64,000 nucleotides of DNA from Streptomyces showdoensis (GCF_039535475.1 NZ_BAAAXG010000026.1:3157501-3221500), one strand, 5' to 3'; counted from the first letter of the stretch, positions 54,301 through 62,393 are shown. Notes: a model not told the origin generated them from the letters alone. Numbers and translations are program-made.

Positions 54301-55476
54301 ATGCGTCATTTCGGGCACATCCCGGCCGCATCGCGGACCAGGCTGTTCCACCAGGAGCCGGCCGCCTTCACGGCCGACTCTCCCGCGCGCACGCTCGCCG
54401 TGGCCCTGGGCGCCACGCTCTACAGCCCGGCCACCCGGCCGCGGCTCGCCGACGACGTGCGCAAACAGGCCGCGCGGGGAGTCGCCTCCATGGTGCTCTG
54501 CCTGGAGGACTCCATCAGCGACGCCGAGGTGGAGGCCGGCGAGGCCAACCTCGTCCACCAGTTCGCCGAGCTCGCCGCCGGCAGCGGGCCGGACGGCGCC
54601 GATGTGCCCCTGCTCTTCATCCGGGTCCGCGAGCCCCGGCAGATCACCGACCTCGTCGAGCGCCTCGGCGAAACGGTCCGGCTGCTGTCCGGATTCGTAC
54701 TCCCCAAATTCACCGAGACCCGCGGCCGCGCCTTCCTCGAAGCGCTCGCGGTCGCCGAGCGGGACTGCGGCCGCCGGCTCTTCGCCATGCCCGTCCTGGA
54801 GTCCCCCGAGCTGCTCCACCTGGAGACCCGGGCCGAGACCCTGGCCGGCATCGCCTCGATCACCGGCAAGCACCGCGACCGCGTCCTCGCGCTGCGCCTC
54901 GGCGTCACCGACTTCTGCTCGAACTACGGCCTGCGCCGCTCGCCCGACATGACCGCGTACGACGTCAAACTCGTCGCGAACGTCATCGCCGACGTCGTCA
55001 ACGTCCTCGGCCGCTCCGACGGCACCGGCTTCACCATCACCGGACCCGTCTGGGAGTACTTCCGGCCCGGCGAGCGCATGTTCAAGCCCCAGCTGCGCCG
55101 CAGCCCCTTCCTGGAGGGCCGCGCCGAGGACCTGCGGACCGCGCTCATCGAGCACGACCTCGACGGGCTGCTGCGCGAGATCGAGCTCGACCGCGCCAAC
55201 GGCCTGCTCGGCAAGACCTGCATCCACCCCACCCACGTCCTGCCGGTGCACGCACTCTCCGTGGTCAGCCACGAGGAGTTCAGCGACGCCCAGGACATCC
55301 TGCGGCCGGAACGCGGCGGCGGCGGGGTGCTCCGCTCCGCGTACACGAACAAGATGAACGAGGTGAAGCCGCACCGCGCGTGGGCCGAACGGACCCTGCT
55401 GCGCGCCGAGGTCTTCGGCGTCGCGCGCGAGGACGTCGGCTTCGTGGAGCTGCTCACCGCCGGCCTGGCCGGCTGA
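54301..55476 (+). CDS. HpcH/HpaI (CitE-like) aldolase/lyase of the Ter metabolite cluster
   Basis: This is a 391-residue TIM-barrel protein of the HpcH/CitE superfamily. LGATLYSPATRPRLADDV and MVLCLEDSI are typical, with metal- and substrate-binding acidic and basic residues in CLEDSI and LRLGVTDFCSNYG. It also has an unusual C-terminal extension (KTCIHPTHVLPVHALSVVSHEEF). Family members break or make C-C bonds of malyl- or citramalyl-type compounds. In Ter systems this subfamily occurs next to PRTase and HAD genes and is proposed to build a nucleoside-like compound. GGGAG precedes the ATG. Confidence 0.87.
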   Translation: MRHFGHIPAASRTRLFHQEPAAFTADSPARTLAVALGATLYSPATRPRLADDVRKQAARGVASMVLCLEDSISDAEVEAGEANLVHQFAELAAGSGPDGADVPLLFIRVREPRQITDLVERLGETVRLLSGFVLPKFTETRGRAFLEALAVAERDCGRRLFAMPVLESPELLHLETRAETLAGIASITGKHRDRVLALRLGVTDFCSNYGLRRSPDMTAYDVKLVANVIADVVNVLGRSDGTGFTITGPVWEYFRPGERMFKPQLRRSPFLEGRAEDLRTALIEHDLDGLLREIELDRANGLLGKTCIHPTHVLPVHALSVVSHEEFSDAQDILRPERGGGGVLRSAYTNKMNEVKPHRAWAERTLLRAEVFGVAREDVGFVELLTAGLAG

Positions 55477-55496
55477 CGGAAGGCTGAAGAACTCCG

Positions 55497-58145
55497 ATGG
55501 ATCCGATGGAAACGGTGTGGTCGGGAACCTGGGTCGCGGAGCGACTGGGCGTCGGCCTCACCGGTGACGAGGAGCTGCCGGGGCTGCTGGGCCTCGCCCT
55601 GCGCCGCAACCCCAAGCGCGCGCACCTGCTGGTCTCCAACGTGCTCGGCAAGCACGTGCCGCAGCGCCCCTCGGTCGTCCGGGACGCCGGCTACGACCTG
55701 GGCGTACGGGTACGGCGGCTGCTCGGCGACGAGGAGGCGGCGCGGGCCGTCGTCCTCGGGTACGCCGAGACCGCCACCGGCCTCGGCCACAGTGTCGCCG
55801 ACGGCCTCGCGCTCGCCCCGTACCTCCACTCCACCCGCCGCCCGGTCGACGGCGTCGCCACCGCCGGCGGCTTCGAGGAGTCCCACTCCCACGCCACCTC
55901 CCACCTGCTGCTCCCCGAGGACCCCAAGCTGCTCGCCGGCTTCGGCCCGCTGGTCCTGGTCGACGACGAGTTCTCCACCGGCAACACGGTCCTCAACACC
56001 ATCCGTGACCTGCACGAACGCCACCCGCGCGACCGCTATGTGGTGGTCGCGCTCGTCGACATGCGCACCCCCGCCGACCGGGCCAGGCTCACCGACTTCG
56101 CCGAGGCCCTCGGCGCCCGCGTCGACCTGATCACCCTCGCGGCCGGCACCGTGGACCTCCCGGACGGCGTCCTCGCCAAGGGGCAGGAGCTGGTGGCCCG
56201 CCACGAGGCCGCGACCCCCGCCGCCCCCGTACCCACGCCCCGCGCCCGGCGCGGTGGGGCCGGGATACGCCGGGTCGCGCTCGACTGGCCGTCCGGCGTG
56301 CCCGACGGCGGCCGGCACGGCTTCACGCCCGAGCACCGGGAGCGCCTGGAGGAGGCCCTGCCGGGCATGGCGGCCCGGATCGCGGAGGCGCTGGAGGAGG
56401 ATCCGGAGGCCCTGGAGGATCCGGAGGCCCTGGAGGTCCCGGGGGGCCTGGAGGCTCTGGAGAGCCTGGGAGCCCTGGAGGGGCTCGGGGTCCTGGGGGC
56501 CTCGGGGGCCTTGGAGACACTGGAGGTCCCGGTGGACCCGGAGCAGTCCCCTGGCGCCCCGCAGGCCCCGGCCGCCCCCGTCGTCCCGGCCCCGTCGTCC
56601 CGGGTCCCCCGCGTGCTCGTCCTCGGCTTCGAGGAGCTCATGTACGCGCCGCTGCGCCTGGCCGGCGAGCTGGAGCGGACCGGCGGCGCCGAGGTCCGCT
56701 ACTCCACCACCACCCGCTCGCCCGTCCTCGCCGTCGACGACCCCGGCTACGCCATAAGGACCCGGCTGGTCTTCCCCGCGCACGACGAGCCCGCCGACGG
56801 CCCCGGCGAGCGGTACGCGTACAACGTGGCCGGCGGCGGCTTCGACGCGGTCGTCGCCGTCGTCGACTCGGTCGCCGACACCCCCGAGCTGCACGCGCCG
56901 GACGGGCTGCTCGCCCAGCTCGCGGCGCACATACCCAGGGTCGTGCTGGCCGTCGTCCCCTCGTACACCCCCCAGGTCACCGAAGCTCCCGAAAGGAGCT
57001 CCATGCTGCCCGAGCCCCTCCGCGGCCCCGCCTTCTCCTCGTACGCGCCCGAGGAGGTCGGCTGGCTGCTCCAGGACCTCTCGGACGTGGAACTGGAGGC
57101 CCCGACCGAGGAACGCGAGGAGGCCATCCAGAGCGGCGGCGCGCACTACGCCGAGTCGCTCCCGGTCGAGTACCAGCCCAGCGAGCGCTACCAGGAGCTG
57201 TTCCAGGCCGCCCTGGACGGCTCCGCCGCCCGGATCGCCCGTGCCGTCGGCACCGTCACCGAGACCGTCCTCGCCGAGCGCGGCAAGCAGCCCGTGCTGG
57301 TCTCCCTCGCCCGCGCCGGCACCCCCGTGGGCGTCCTGATGCGCCGCTGGGCGCAGCACCGGCACGGCCTGGAGCTCGCGCACTACGCCGTCTCCATCGT
57401 GCGCGGCCGCGGCATCGACGCCAACGCGCTGCGCTGGCTCGCCGCCCACCACGACCCGGCCGACGTCGTGTTCGTCGACGGCTGGACCGGAAAGGGCGCC
57501 ATCACCCGCGAGCTCGCCGAGGCCCTCAAGGAGTTCGACGGCTTCGACCCGGAGGTCGCGGTCCTCGCCGACCCCGGCTCCTGCGTCCGCACCTACGGCA
57601 CCCGCGAGGACTTCCTCATCCCCTCCGCCTGCCTCAACTCCACCGTCTCCGGCCTGATCTCGCGCACCGTCCTGCGCTCCGACCTGGTCGGCCCGCACGA
57701 CTTCCACGGCGCCAAGTTCTACCGGGAACTGACCGGCGCCGACGTCTCCGTCGCCTTCCTCGACGCCGTGGCCGCCCGCTTCGACGAGGTCGCCGCCGAG
57801 GTCGACGAGGACGTCACCCGCCTCCTCACCGCCGACCGCACCCCCACCTGGGAGGGCTGGAGCGCCGTCGAGCGGATCAGCGAGGAGTACGGCATCCACG
57901 ACGTCAACCTGGTCAAGCCGGGCGTCGGCGAGACCACCCGGGTGCTGCTGCGCCGGGTCCCCTGGAAGATCCTGGCCAAGCGGGGCGCGGGCGCCGACCT
58001 GGCGCACGTACGGCTGCTCGCCGAACAGCGGGGCGTCCCCGTAGAGGAGGTCGACGACCTGCCGTACAGCTGCGTCGGACTGATCCACCCCCGGTTCACG
58101 CGCGGGGCGACCGGCGCCGACGGCACGGCGGTGGTGTCCCGATGA
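55497..58145 (+). CDS. Double phosphoribosyltransferase / TRSP / Pelota-like fusion protein
   Basis: This is an 882-residue fusion. Domain 1 (about 40-230) is a phosphoribosyltransferase with PRPP loop VLVDDEFSTGNT (153-164). A linker (about 290-370) contains EALE-type repeats. The TRSP domain (about 375-520) carries its namesake TTTRSPV with TRSP at 406-409. A second PRTase-like domain (about 540-790) has VVFVDGWTGKGAI (657-669). The C-terminal 80 residues (LLRRVPWKILAKRG...) resemble a Pelota-type RNA-binding domain. Comparative work on Ter systems (Anantharaman, Iyer and Aravind) predicts that such proteins make a nucleoside-like metabolite. It lies between the CitE-like lyase and the HAD gene, overlapping the latter by 4 bp. 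Confidence 0.88.
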   Translation: MDPMETVWSGTWVAERLGVGLTGDEELPGLLGLALRRNPKRAHLLVSNVLGKHVPQRPSVVRDAGYDLGVRVRRLLGDEEAARAVVLGYAETATGLGHSVADGLALAPYLHSTRRPVDGVATAGGFEESHSHATSHLLLPEDPKLLAGFGPLVLVDDEFSTGNTVLNTIRDLHERHPRDRYVVVALVDMRTPADRARLTDFAEALGARVDLITLAAGTVDLPDGVLAKGQELVARHEAATPAAPVPTPRARRGGAGIRRVALDWPSGVPDGGRHGFTPEHRERLEEALPGMAARIAEALEEDPEALEDPEALEVPGGLEALESLGALEGLGVLGASGALETLEVPVDPEQSPGAPQAPAAPVVPAPSSRVPRVLVLGFEELMYAPLRLAGELERTGGAEVRYSTTTRSPVLAVDDPGYAIRTRLVFPAHDEPADGPGERYAYNVAGGGFDAVVAVVDSVADTPELHAPDGLLAQLAAHIPRVVLAVVPSYTPQVTEAPERSSMLPEPLRGPAFSSYAPEEVGWLLQDLSDVELEAPTEEREEAIQSGGAHYAESLPVEYQPSERYQELFQAALDGSAARIARAVGTVTETVLAERGKQPVLVSLARAGTPVGVLMRRWAQHRHGLELAHYAVSIVRGRGIDANALRWLAAHHDPADVVFVDGWTGKGAITRELAEALKEFDGFDPEVAVLADPGSCVRTYGTREDFLIPSACLNSTVSGLISRTVLRSDLVGPHDFHGAKFYRELTGADVSVAFLDAVAARFDEVAAEVDEDVTRLLTADRTPTWEGWSAVERISEEYGIHDVNLVKPGVGETTRVLLRRVPWKILAKRGAGADLAHVRLLAEQRGVPVEEVDDLPYSCVGLIHPRFTRGATGADGTAVVSR
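56390..56540 (+). repeat. Degenerate GAGG/CTGGAG-rich repeat in the fusion gene linker
   Basis: Imperfect repeats of CTGGAG(GA/GC/GT)CCNGGAG encode EALE and GALE-type units in the linker between the first PRTase and the TRSP domain. The strong purine bias makes a collagen-like Gly-Pro-Pro open frame on the other strand, which is an artefact. Confidence 0.7.
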
Positions 58146-59086
58146 ACGCCGCGTACAAGGACGCCGAGGGCACCGGATCCGGCACCGCTGCCCCGAGCCC
58201 GGGCCCGGGCCGGGGCCGGGGCGCCGCGGCGCCGACCGTCCTGGTCGCCAGCGACCTCGACCGCACCCTCATCTACTCCACCGCGGCCCTCTCCCTCGGC
58301 ATGCCCGACGCCCAGGCGCCCCGGCTGCTGTGCGTGGAGGTCCACGAGTCGAAGCCGCTCTCGTACCTGACCGAGAAGGCCTCCGCCGAACTGCGGGCGC
58401 TGGCCGCCGAAACGGTCTTCGTGCCGACCACCACCCGCACCCGCAAGCAGTACCAGCGCATCCGGCTGCTCGGCGACACCCCGCCGAAGTACGCGATCTG
58501 CGCCAACGGCGGGCACCTGCTCGTCGACGGCGTCTCCGACCCCGACTGGCACGCCGAGGTGCTCCGCCGGGTCGCCGAGTCCTGCGCCCCGCTCGCCGAG
58601 GTCCGCGCCTACTTCACCGCCACCACGGACCTGTCCTGGGTGCGCAAGCACCGCGTCGCCGAGGACCTGTTCGCCTATCTCGTCGTCGAGCGGGAGCGAC
58701 TGCCCGAGGAGTGGCTGGCCCGCTTCACCGAGTGGGCGGGGGAGCGCGGCTGGACGGTCTCGTTGCAGGGCCGCAAGGTGTACGCCGTGCCGAAGCCGCT
58801 CACCAAGAGCGCGGCCGTCCGCGAGGTCGCCCGCCGGGTCGGCGCCACGCTCACCCTCGCCGCCGGGGACTCGCTCCTCGACGCCGATCTGCTGCTCGCC
58901 GCCGACCGGGCCTGGCGCCCGGGGCACGGCGAACTCGCCGACGACGACTGGACGGCGCCCCACGTGGAGGCGCTGGCCGAGCGGGGCGTGGCGGCGGGCG
59001 AGGAGATCCTGCGCCGCTTCCGGGCCACGGCCAGGGCGCACGCGGCGCCCGGGCCGGACGCCGCGGCGGTCACGGACCGGCCCTGA
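58142..59086 (+). CDS. HAD-family phosphatase of the Ter metabolite cluster
   Basis: This is a 314-residue HAD hydrolase. Motif I is DLDRTLIY (nucleophile Asp, acid/base Asp), motif II TTTRT, motif III the Lys in TKSAAV and motif IV GDSLLDADLL. An N-terminal Gly/Pro-rich stretch (1-32) is unstructured, and a cap domain lies between motifs II and III. It probably removes a phosphate from the phosphoribosylated product of the preceding fusion enzyme. The ATG overlaps the upstream TGA, so the two are coupled. Confidence 0.9.
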   Translation: MNAAYKDAEGTGSGTAAPSPGPGRGRGAAAPTVLVASDLDRTLIYSTAALSLGMPDAQAPRLLCVEVHESKPLSYLTEKASAELRALAAETVFVPTTTRTRKQYQRIRLLGDTPPKYAICANGGHLLVDGVSDPDWHAEVLRRVAESCAPLAEVRAYFTATTDLSWVRKHRVAEDLFAYLVVERERLPEEWLARFTEWAGERGWTVSLQGRKVYAVPKPLTKSAAVREVARRVGATLTLAAGDSLLDADLLLAADRAWRPGHGELADDDWTAPHVEALAERGVAAGEEILRRFRATARAHAAPGPDAAAVTDRP

Positions 59087-59133
59087 CCGGCCGCGCCGGC
59101 GCCCGGCCCTGACCGGCCCTCATCCCTCTACCG

Positions 59134-59358
59134 CTATCCGCAGCACCCGCCCCCGCAGCAGCCGCCTCCGCCGCCACCACCACTGGGGGCGGGGGCGGAG
59201 CCCTTCCCGCCGCCGCCGCCGACGGCGACGGCGGAGAGGAGCTTGACGGTGTCGTCGTGCCCGGCGGGGCAGGCGGCGGGGTCGGAGGACTCGGCCATGG
59301 GACGGCTGAGCTCGAAGGTGTCGCCGCAGGTCCGGCAGCGGTACTCGTAACGAGGCAT
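59134..59358 (-). CDS. FmdB-family zinc-ribbon protein with Gly/Cys tail
   Basis: This is a 74-residue protein. The N-terminal zinc ribbon has YEYRCRTCGDTFEL and a second zinc site that keeps a single Cys in AACPAGHDD, with His and Asp close by. This is typical of FmdB-type regulators, though the exact second site is degenerate. The tail is a Gly-rich run ending in GGGCCGGGCCG with two Cys pairs that could bind metal. The ATG has TAGGCT 6 nt upstream, whose TAG is also the stop codon of the upstream gene. The function is unknown. Confidence 0.88.
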   Translation of the reverse strand: MPRYEYRCRTCGDTFELSRPMAESSDPAACPAGHDDTVKLLSAVAVGGGGGKGSAPAPSGGGGGGGCCGGGCCG

Positions 59359-59364
59359 GGGCGA

Positions 59365-59370
59365 AGCCTA
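59365..59370 (-). promoter_or_regulatory. -10 of a leaderless promoter sharing the upstream TAG stop
   Basis: TAGGCT on the minus strand lies 6 nt before the FmdB ATG, and its first three bases are the stop codon of the coiled-coil gene. Confidence 0.5.
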
Positions 59371-60723
59371 CGGCTTCCCCCGCTCCTCCCGGATCTGTTC
59401 GACGACCCGCCCGGCGCTCGCCCGGATCGCCTCCAGCTCGGTGAGGAAGGCCCAGTAGTCGGGATGCCGCCCGCCCTCCAGCGTCCCCACGGCCCGGTCG
59501 ATCCGCGCCACGGCCTCGTCGAGGGGCCGGGCGTGCCGGGGCTCGGGGGTGCTGCGCCCGGCCATGGCGAGCCGCTGGGCGTCGCGTACGGCGAAGCGGG
59601 TGCGGTCGATCTCGGCCTGCGGGTCCTTGGCGACGGCGTTCAGGCGGCTCAGCCGGTCCCCGGCGGCGGCCACGCCCTCGCCGGCGCTGTCGAGCAGGGC
59701 GCGGGCGGTGGCCAGCAGCGAGGTGGCGTCGGGCCAGCGCTGTTCGTCGCGCGCCTTCGCGGCCTCGGCCAGCCGCTCCTCGGCCTGCCGGGCGGCGCCG
59801 GCGGCCTGCTCGGGCACGTGCTGGAGGTCCTGCCAGCAGGCCGCGGAGAACCGGCGGCGCAGCTCGGAGAGGACCGGCTCGACCCCTTCGGCACGGGTGG
59901 CGAGGGCCTGGGCGCGGGTACGGAGCGAGACGAGCCGCTTGTCGATCTCGGCGGCCCGCTCGGGCACCCGGGCGGCCTCGGCCCGTACCGCCTCGGCCTC
60001 CCGGAGCACCCGGTCGGCGCGTTGCAGCGTCTCGGCCACGCCGTGCCGCCCGGCCCCTTCGTTGAGCCGGGTCAGCTCGGGCCCGAGGAGTGCGAGCCGC
60101 CGCGCCAGGTCGTCCGCGCGGAAGCCCCGCTCCCGGGTGCCGTCGAGGGCCTCGCCGGCCGCCCGCAGCGCCTGCCGCGCCCGCTCGACGGCGGGGGCGA
60201 GCCGGGCCAGCTGGGTCTCCGCCCGGCCGAGTAGCGGCGCGAGCCCTTGCTCGAACCGGTCGAGCTCGCCCTTGACCCGCACGAGCTCGTCCCGGGCCCG
60301 CTCCAGCTCGCTCTTGGCCCGCCCGGCCGCGGCGGCGTCGAGCAGATCCCCGTCGAGGTCATGGGCGTCGACGGCACTGATGTAGACATGGCTGACCTCG
60401 TCGATCCGCCGCCCGAGCGCGGCGAACCCCTCCACGGCCCGAGCGGCCTCGGCGGAGTCGTCGGCGGCGGTGATCGTCTCGATGGAGATCCGCAGCCCGC
60501 GCTGCGCGGTGTCCAGCTCGTAGAAGGCCGCGGCGGCGGCGTCCTTGGCCGCCTGCGCCTCGGCCCGCCGGCTCTCGTCCCGCCCCCCGAACCACCGACG
60601 CGTCCCGCCCCCGGCGAAGGCCTGCGGCACCAGCGCGACGACGAGCAGCGGCAGGGCGAGCCCCAGCCGAAACGTGGTGGTGATCCCGGGCGCAGCCCTG
60701 CCCCTGTCCTCGCTCGCCGCCAC
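59368..60723 (-). CDS. Membrane-anchored coiled-coil protein of unknown function
   Basis: This is a 451-residue protein. One hydrophobic segment (about residues 18-38, FRLGLALPLLVVALVPQAFA) could be a signal anchor or signal peptide. Most of the rest (about 50-400) is rich in Ala, Glu, Arg and Leu with heptad-like spacing, predicting long coiled coils (for example SELERARDELVRVKGELDRFEQGL). No catalytic motif was recognised. It resembles conserved streptomycete proteins of unknown function, and could be a structural or septum-related protein; that is a guess. GAGAGGAAAC precedes the GTG start. Confidence 0.72.
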   Translation of the reverse strand: MAASEDRGRAAPGITTTFRLGLALPLLVVALVPQAFAGGGTRRWFGGRDESRRAEAQAAKDAAAAAFYELDTAQRGLRISIETITAADDSAEAARAVEGFAALGRRIDEVSHVYISAVDAHDLDGDLLDAAAAGRAKSELERARDELVRVKGELDRFEQGLAPLLGRAETQLARLAPAVERARQALRAAGEALDGTRERGFRADDLARRLALLGPELTRLNEGAGRHGVAETLQRADRVLREAEAVRAEAARVPERAAEIDKRLVSLRTRAQALATRAEGVEPVLSELRRRFSAACWQDLQHVPEQAAGAARQAEERLAEAAKARDEQRWPDATSLLATARALLDSAGEGVAAAGDRLSRLNAVAKDPQAEIDRTRFAVRDAQRLAMAGRSTPEPRHARPLDEAVARIDRAVGTLEGGRHPDYWAFLTELEAIRASAGRVVEQIREERGKP

Positions 60724-60889
60724 GTTTCCTCTCCCGTGCTGTGTCCGCCCTGCCCGGTCCGGTTCATTCTCCCACCCGCTAGGGACGAAGACACGGCCCG
60801 ATCAGTTCACCGGAAGCCCCCCGACTTCCCCGCTCGGATCGGTTTGCGGTCCCCACCCGTCCGCCATGTACGCTGTTGCTTCCTTCCAC

Positions 60890-60961
60890 GGGTGCGTAGC
60901 TCAGGGGTAGAGCGCTGCTCTTACAAAGCAGATGTCGGCGGTTCGAAACCGTCCGCGCCCA
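60890..60961 (+). tRNA. tRNA-Val (anticodon TAC)
   Basis: A full cloverleaf is visible. The acceptor stem is GGGTGCG / CGCGCCC, the anticodon stem CTGCT / AGCAG with loop CTTACAA (TAC at 60922-60924), and the T-arm contains GGTTCGAAACC. The discriminator base is A at 60961. CC follows but then T, so CCA is not fully encoded. Confidence 0.95.
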
Positions 60962-60989
60962 CCTGGTTGACCTCGCGTTAGGTCGGCAA

Positions 60990-61023
60990 AGGCCCAGGTC
61001 AGAGAACTGTCTCGCCTGGGCCT
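60990..61023. terminator. Hairpin after tRNA-Val
   Basis: 9-bp outer arms AGGCCCAGG / CCTGGGCCT, with inner GAGA / TCTC pairing, followed by T-rich CGTTCGTTTC. Confidence 0.7.
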
Positions 61024-61146
61024 CGTTCGTTTCACTACAGCCTGACTGCACGTTGGCTACGCTCTCAACCGTCCTCGCTACAGGGCCGCGGCCCCTAAAT
61101 GGCTCCTAAAACTCAGGGCCGTAACCGCAGGTGAGGCCACATAAGC

Positions 61147-61181
61147 GGCGACCCCCCTTCAGCCGAGGAAGGGGGGTCGCC
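61147..61181. terminator. Strong hairpin in the tRNA-distal spacer
   Basis: Perfect 14-bp arms, GGCGACCCCCCTTC (61147-61160) and its complement (61168-61181), with a 7-nt loop followed by TTGTGTG. No gene ends next to it, so it may be left over from a deleted gene. Confidence 0.7.
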
Positions 61182-61292
61182 TTGTGTGCCGGGGCGCCGA
61201 CTATGGGGCCAACCAAGCTGGCACCCGGCACGTCTGTGAGGGATGACGCCCTGCTGTGACTAACGGATGCAGGGGCTCCGAAGTGTTCACCC

Positions 61293-61316
61293 ATTCGAGT
61301 GAACGTATGTTCGAAT
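61293..61316. promoter_or_regulatory. Dyad upstream of the GntR gene
   Basis: ATTCGA-N12-TCGAAT lies in an AT-rich patch about 140 bp before the GntR start; TTCGA also occurs as a direct repeat. It could be an operator. Confidence 0.35.
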
Positions 61317-61455
61317 TTTGCACACTACACCTAGCCCCGCGGTGGCCGCCATGCGGTTCGCAGGGCCCGGGTGATTACCTGAGGCTATCTGCCACGTAGC
61401 AGCTCAGCCAGCCCCCTTTAACGTGACGTCTCCAAGATCGTCTCAGGGGTCGCAC

Positions 61456-62064
61456 ATGCCAGAAGCGCAGCAGCACCGGCTCGCCGCCCAGCTGCTGCAA
61501 CGCATCCAGGACGGTATCTACCCGCCCGGCGCCGCCTTCCCCTCCTACCGCGCCCTCGCCGCCGAGTTCGGCGCTGGCCACGGTGCTGCCTATCGGGCCG
61601 TGCAGATACTCCGCACGAATGGACATCTCGAAGGGCGACCGCGCGGCCGGCTCACCGTCCGCCATCCTCCTGGTGTGCGCACCCTCGCCGACCCCGATGC
61701 CGAGTGGCCCTTCGGCCACGGCGAGACCGAGCGCTCGCGCCCCAGGGTCTCCGCAGAGCTCGCCCTTCGGCTGCGCTGCGAACCGGGTGCGCAGGTGTCG
61801 CGCGAGAGGGTCGAGCTGCTCGACCCCGACGGTCGACCCGCCATGCTTGTCACCTCGTGGTGGAGAGGGCGCCGCCGGCCCCACGCAGCCATGCGGTACG
61901 TGGTGTCCCTGCACCGGATGGCGCCCGAGGAAGCCCACATGCTCGGCATGCCTGCAGGTGCGCTGGCGCTGCTTGTGGACCGGACACGCCTGGACGCCTC
62001 GGGGTCCGTGACAGAGGTGGCTGATCTCGTACTCCCCGCGGACAGGTGGACGGTCGGAGGGTAG
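61456..62064 (+). CDS. GntR-family transcriptional regulator (UTRA type)
   Basis: This is a 202-residue regulator. The N-terminal GntR helix-turn-helix (RLAAQLLQRIQDGIYPPGAAFPSYRALAAEFGAGHGAAYRAVQIL) is followed by a UTRA-like ligand domain (about 85-195). It is an accessory gene at the edge of the tRNA-linked region. The ATG at 61456 has AGGGG upstream; a GTG at 61423 is possible but adds unconserved residues. Regulators of this kind control conjugation or maintenance genes in Streptomyces integrative elements (KorSA-like), though that function cannot be shown here. Confidence 0.82.
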   Translation: MPEAQQHRLAAQLLQRIQDGIYPPGAAFPSYRALAAEFGAGHGAAYRAVQILRTNGHLEGRPRGRLTVRHPPGVRTLADPDAEWPFGHGETERSRPRVSAELALRLRCEPGAQVSRERVELLDPDGRPAMLVTSWWRGRRRPHAAMRYVVSLHRMAPEEAHMLGMPAGALALLVDRTRLDASGSVTEVADLVLPADRWTVGG

Positions 62065-62218
62065 CCGACCGTAAAGAACTGGTCACGAGTCTGGCCGAAA
62101 CACGGTGCTGACGGAAGGGTGCACCCCGCATTTATGCACTGCCGACAAAGCCCGGCGCGACTTCGGCTGCCCTGCGAAGGCAACCCTCCAACTTCGGCGC
62201 GCTGTCAGACCCTCGCCG

Positions 62219-62224
62219 TAGGCT
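62219..62224 (+). promoter_or_regulatory. -10 of a leaderless promoter (53-aa gene)
   Basis: TAGGCT ends 7 nt before the ATG at 62232; no Shine-Dalgarno is present. Confidence 0.5.
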
Positions 62225-62231
62225 TGCACTC

Positions 62232-62393
62232 ATGCCTGAGACGATCGAGATGCCCCGCCTGACGGCTGCGGAGCTCAATGAGCAGATCCGCGTGCTCGTC
62301 CGCCGCGGGCTGCCGGCCGCCGCCGAGGAGTATCAGCGACTCGTGGTCGCCTGGGCCGAGGCGATGCGCGCCGAGCAGGCCCTCGCAGCCTAG
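62232..62393 (+). CDS. Small 53-residue protein, unknown function
   Basis: A short gene encoding 53 residues with good streptomycete codon bias. The sequence begins MPETIEMPRLTAAELNEQIR and continues with helical, charged residues (GLPAAAEEYQRLVVAWAEAM). The frame is preceded by a leaderless -10, and the TAG stop overlaps the -10 (TAGTAT) of the next gene. I know no named family for it. Its place among small element-associated genes suggests an accessory role. Confidence 0.65.
   Translation: MPETIEMPRLTAAELNEQIRVLVRRGLPAAAEEYQRLVVAWAEAMRAEQALAA

Larger units (their letters stand above)
60962..61455. other. Gene-poor region after tRNA-Val; possible element junction
   Basis: A stretch of 494 bp with no credible gene. 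It holds two hairpins (60990-61023 and 61147-61181), a near-repeat of CCTAAA (61094 and 61105), and a dyad upstream of the GntR gene. Integrated elements often enter at tRNA 3' ends, but no integrase gene or second copy of the tRNA 3' end was found in this window. Confidence 0.5.

Noticed and set aside
56323..56520. Collagen-like Gly-Pro-Pro open frame on the minus strand
   Set aside because: It is the complement of the GGAG-rich linker of the PRTase fusion and reflects base composition, not a gene.
60779..61051. Open frame antisense to tRNA-Val
   Set aside because: It contains the translation of the reverse complement of the tRNA (SNRRHLLCKSSALPLSYAP), a common false call.
61106..61294. 62-residue minus-strand open frame in the tRNA spacer
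   Set aside because: No ribosome-binding site or recognisable family, and it spans a strong hairpin.
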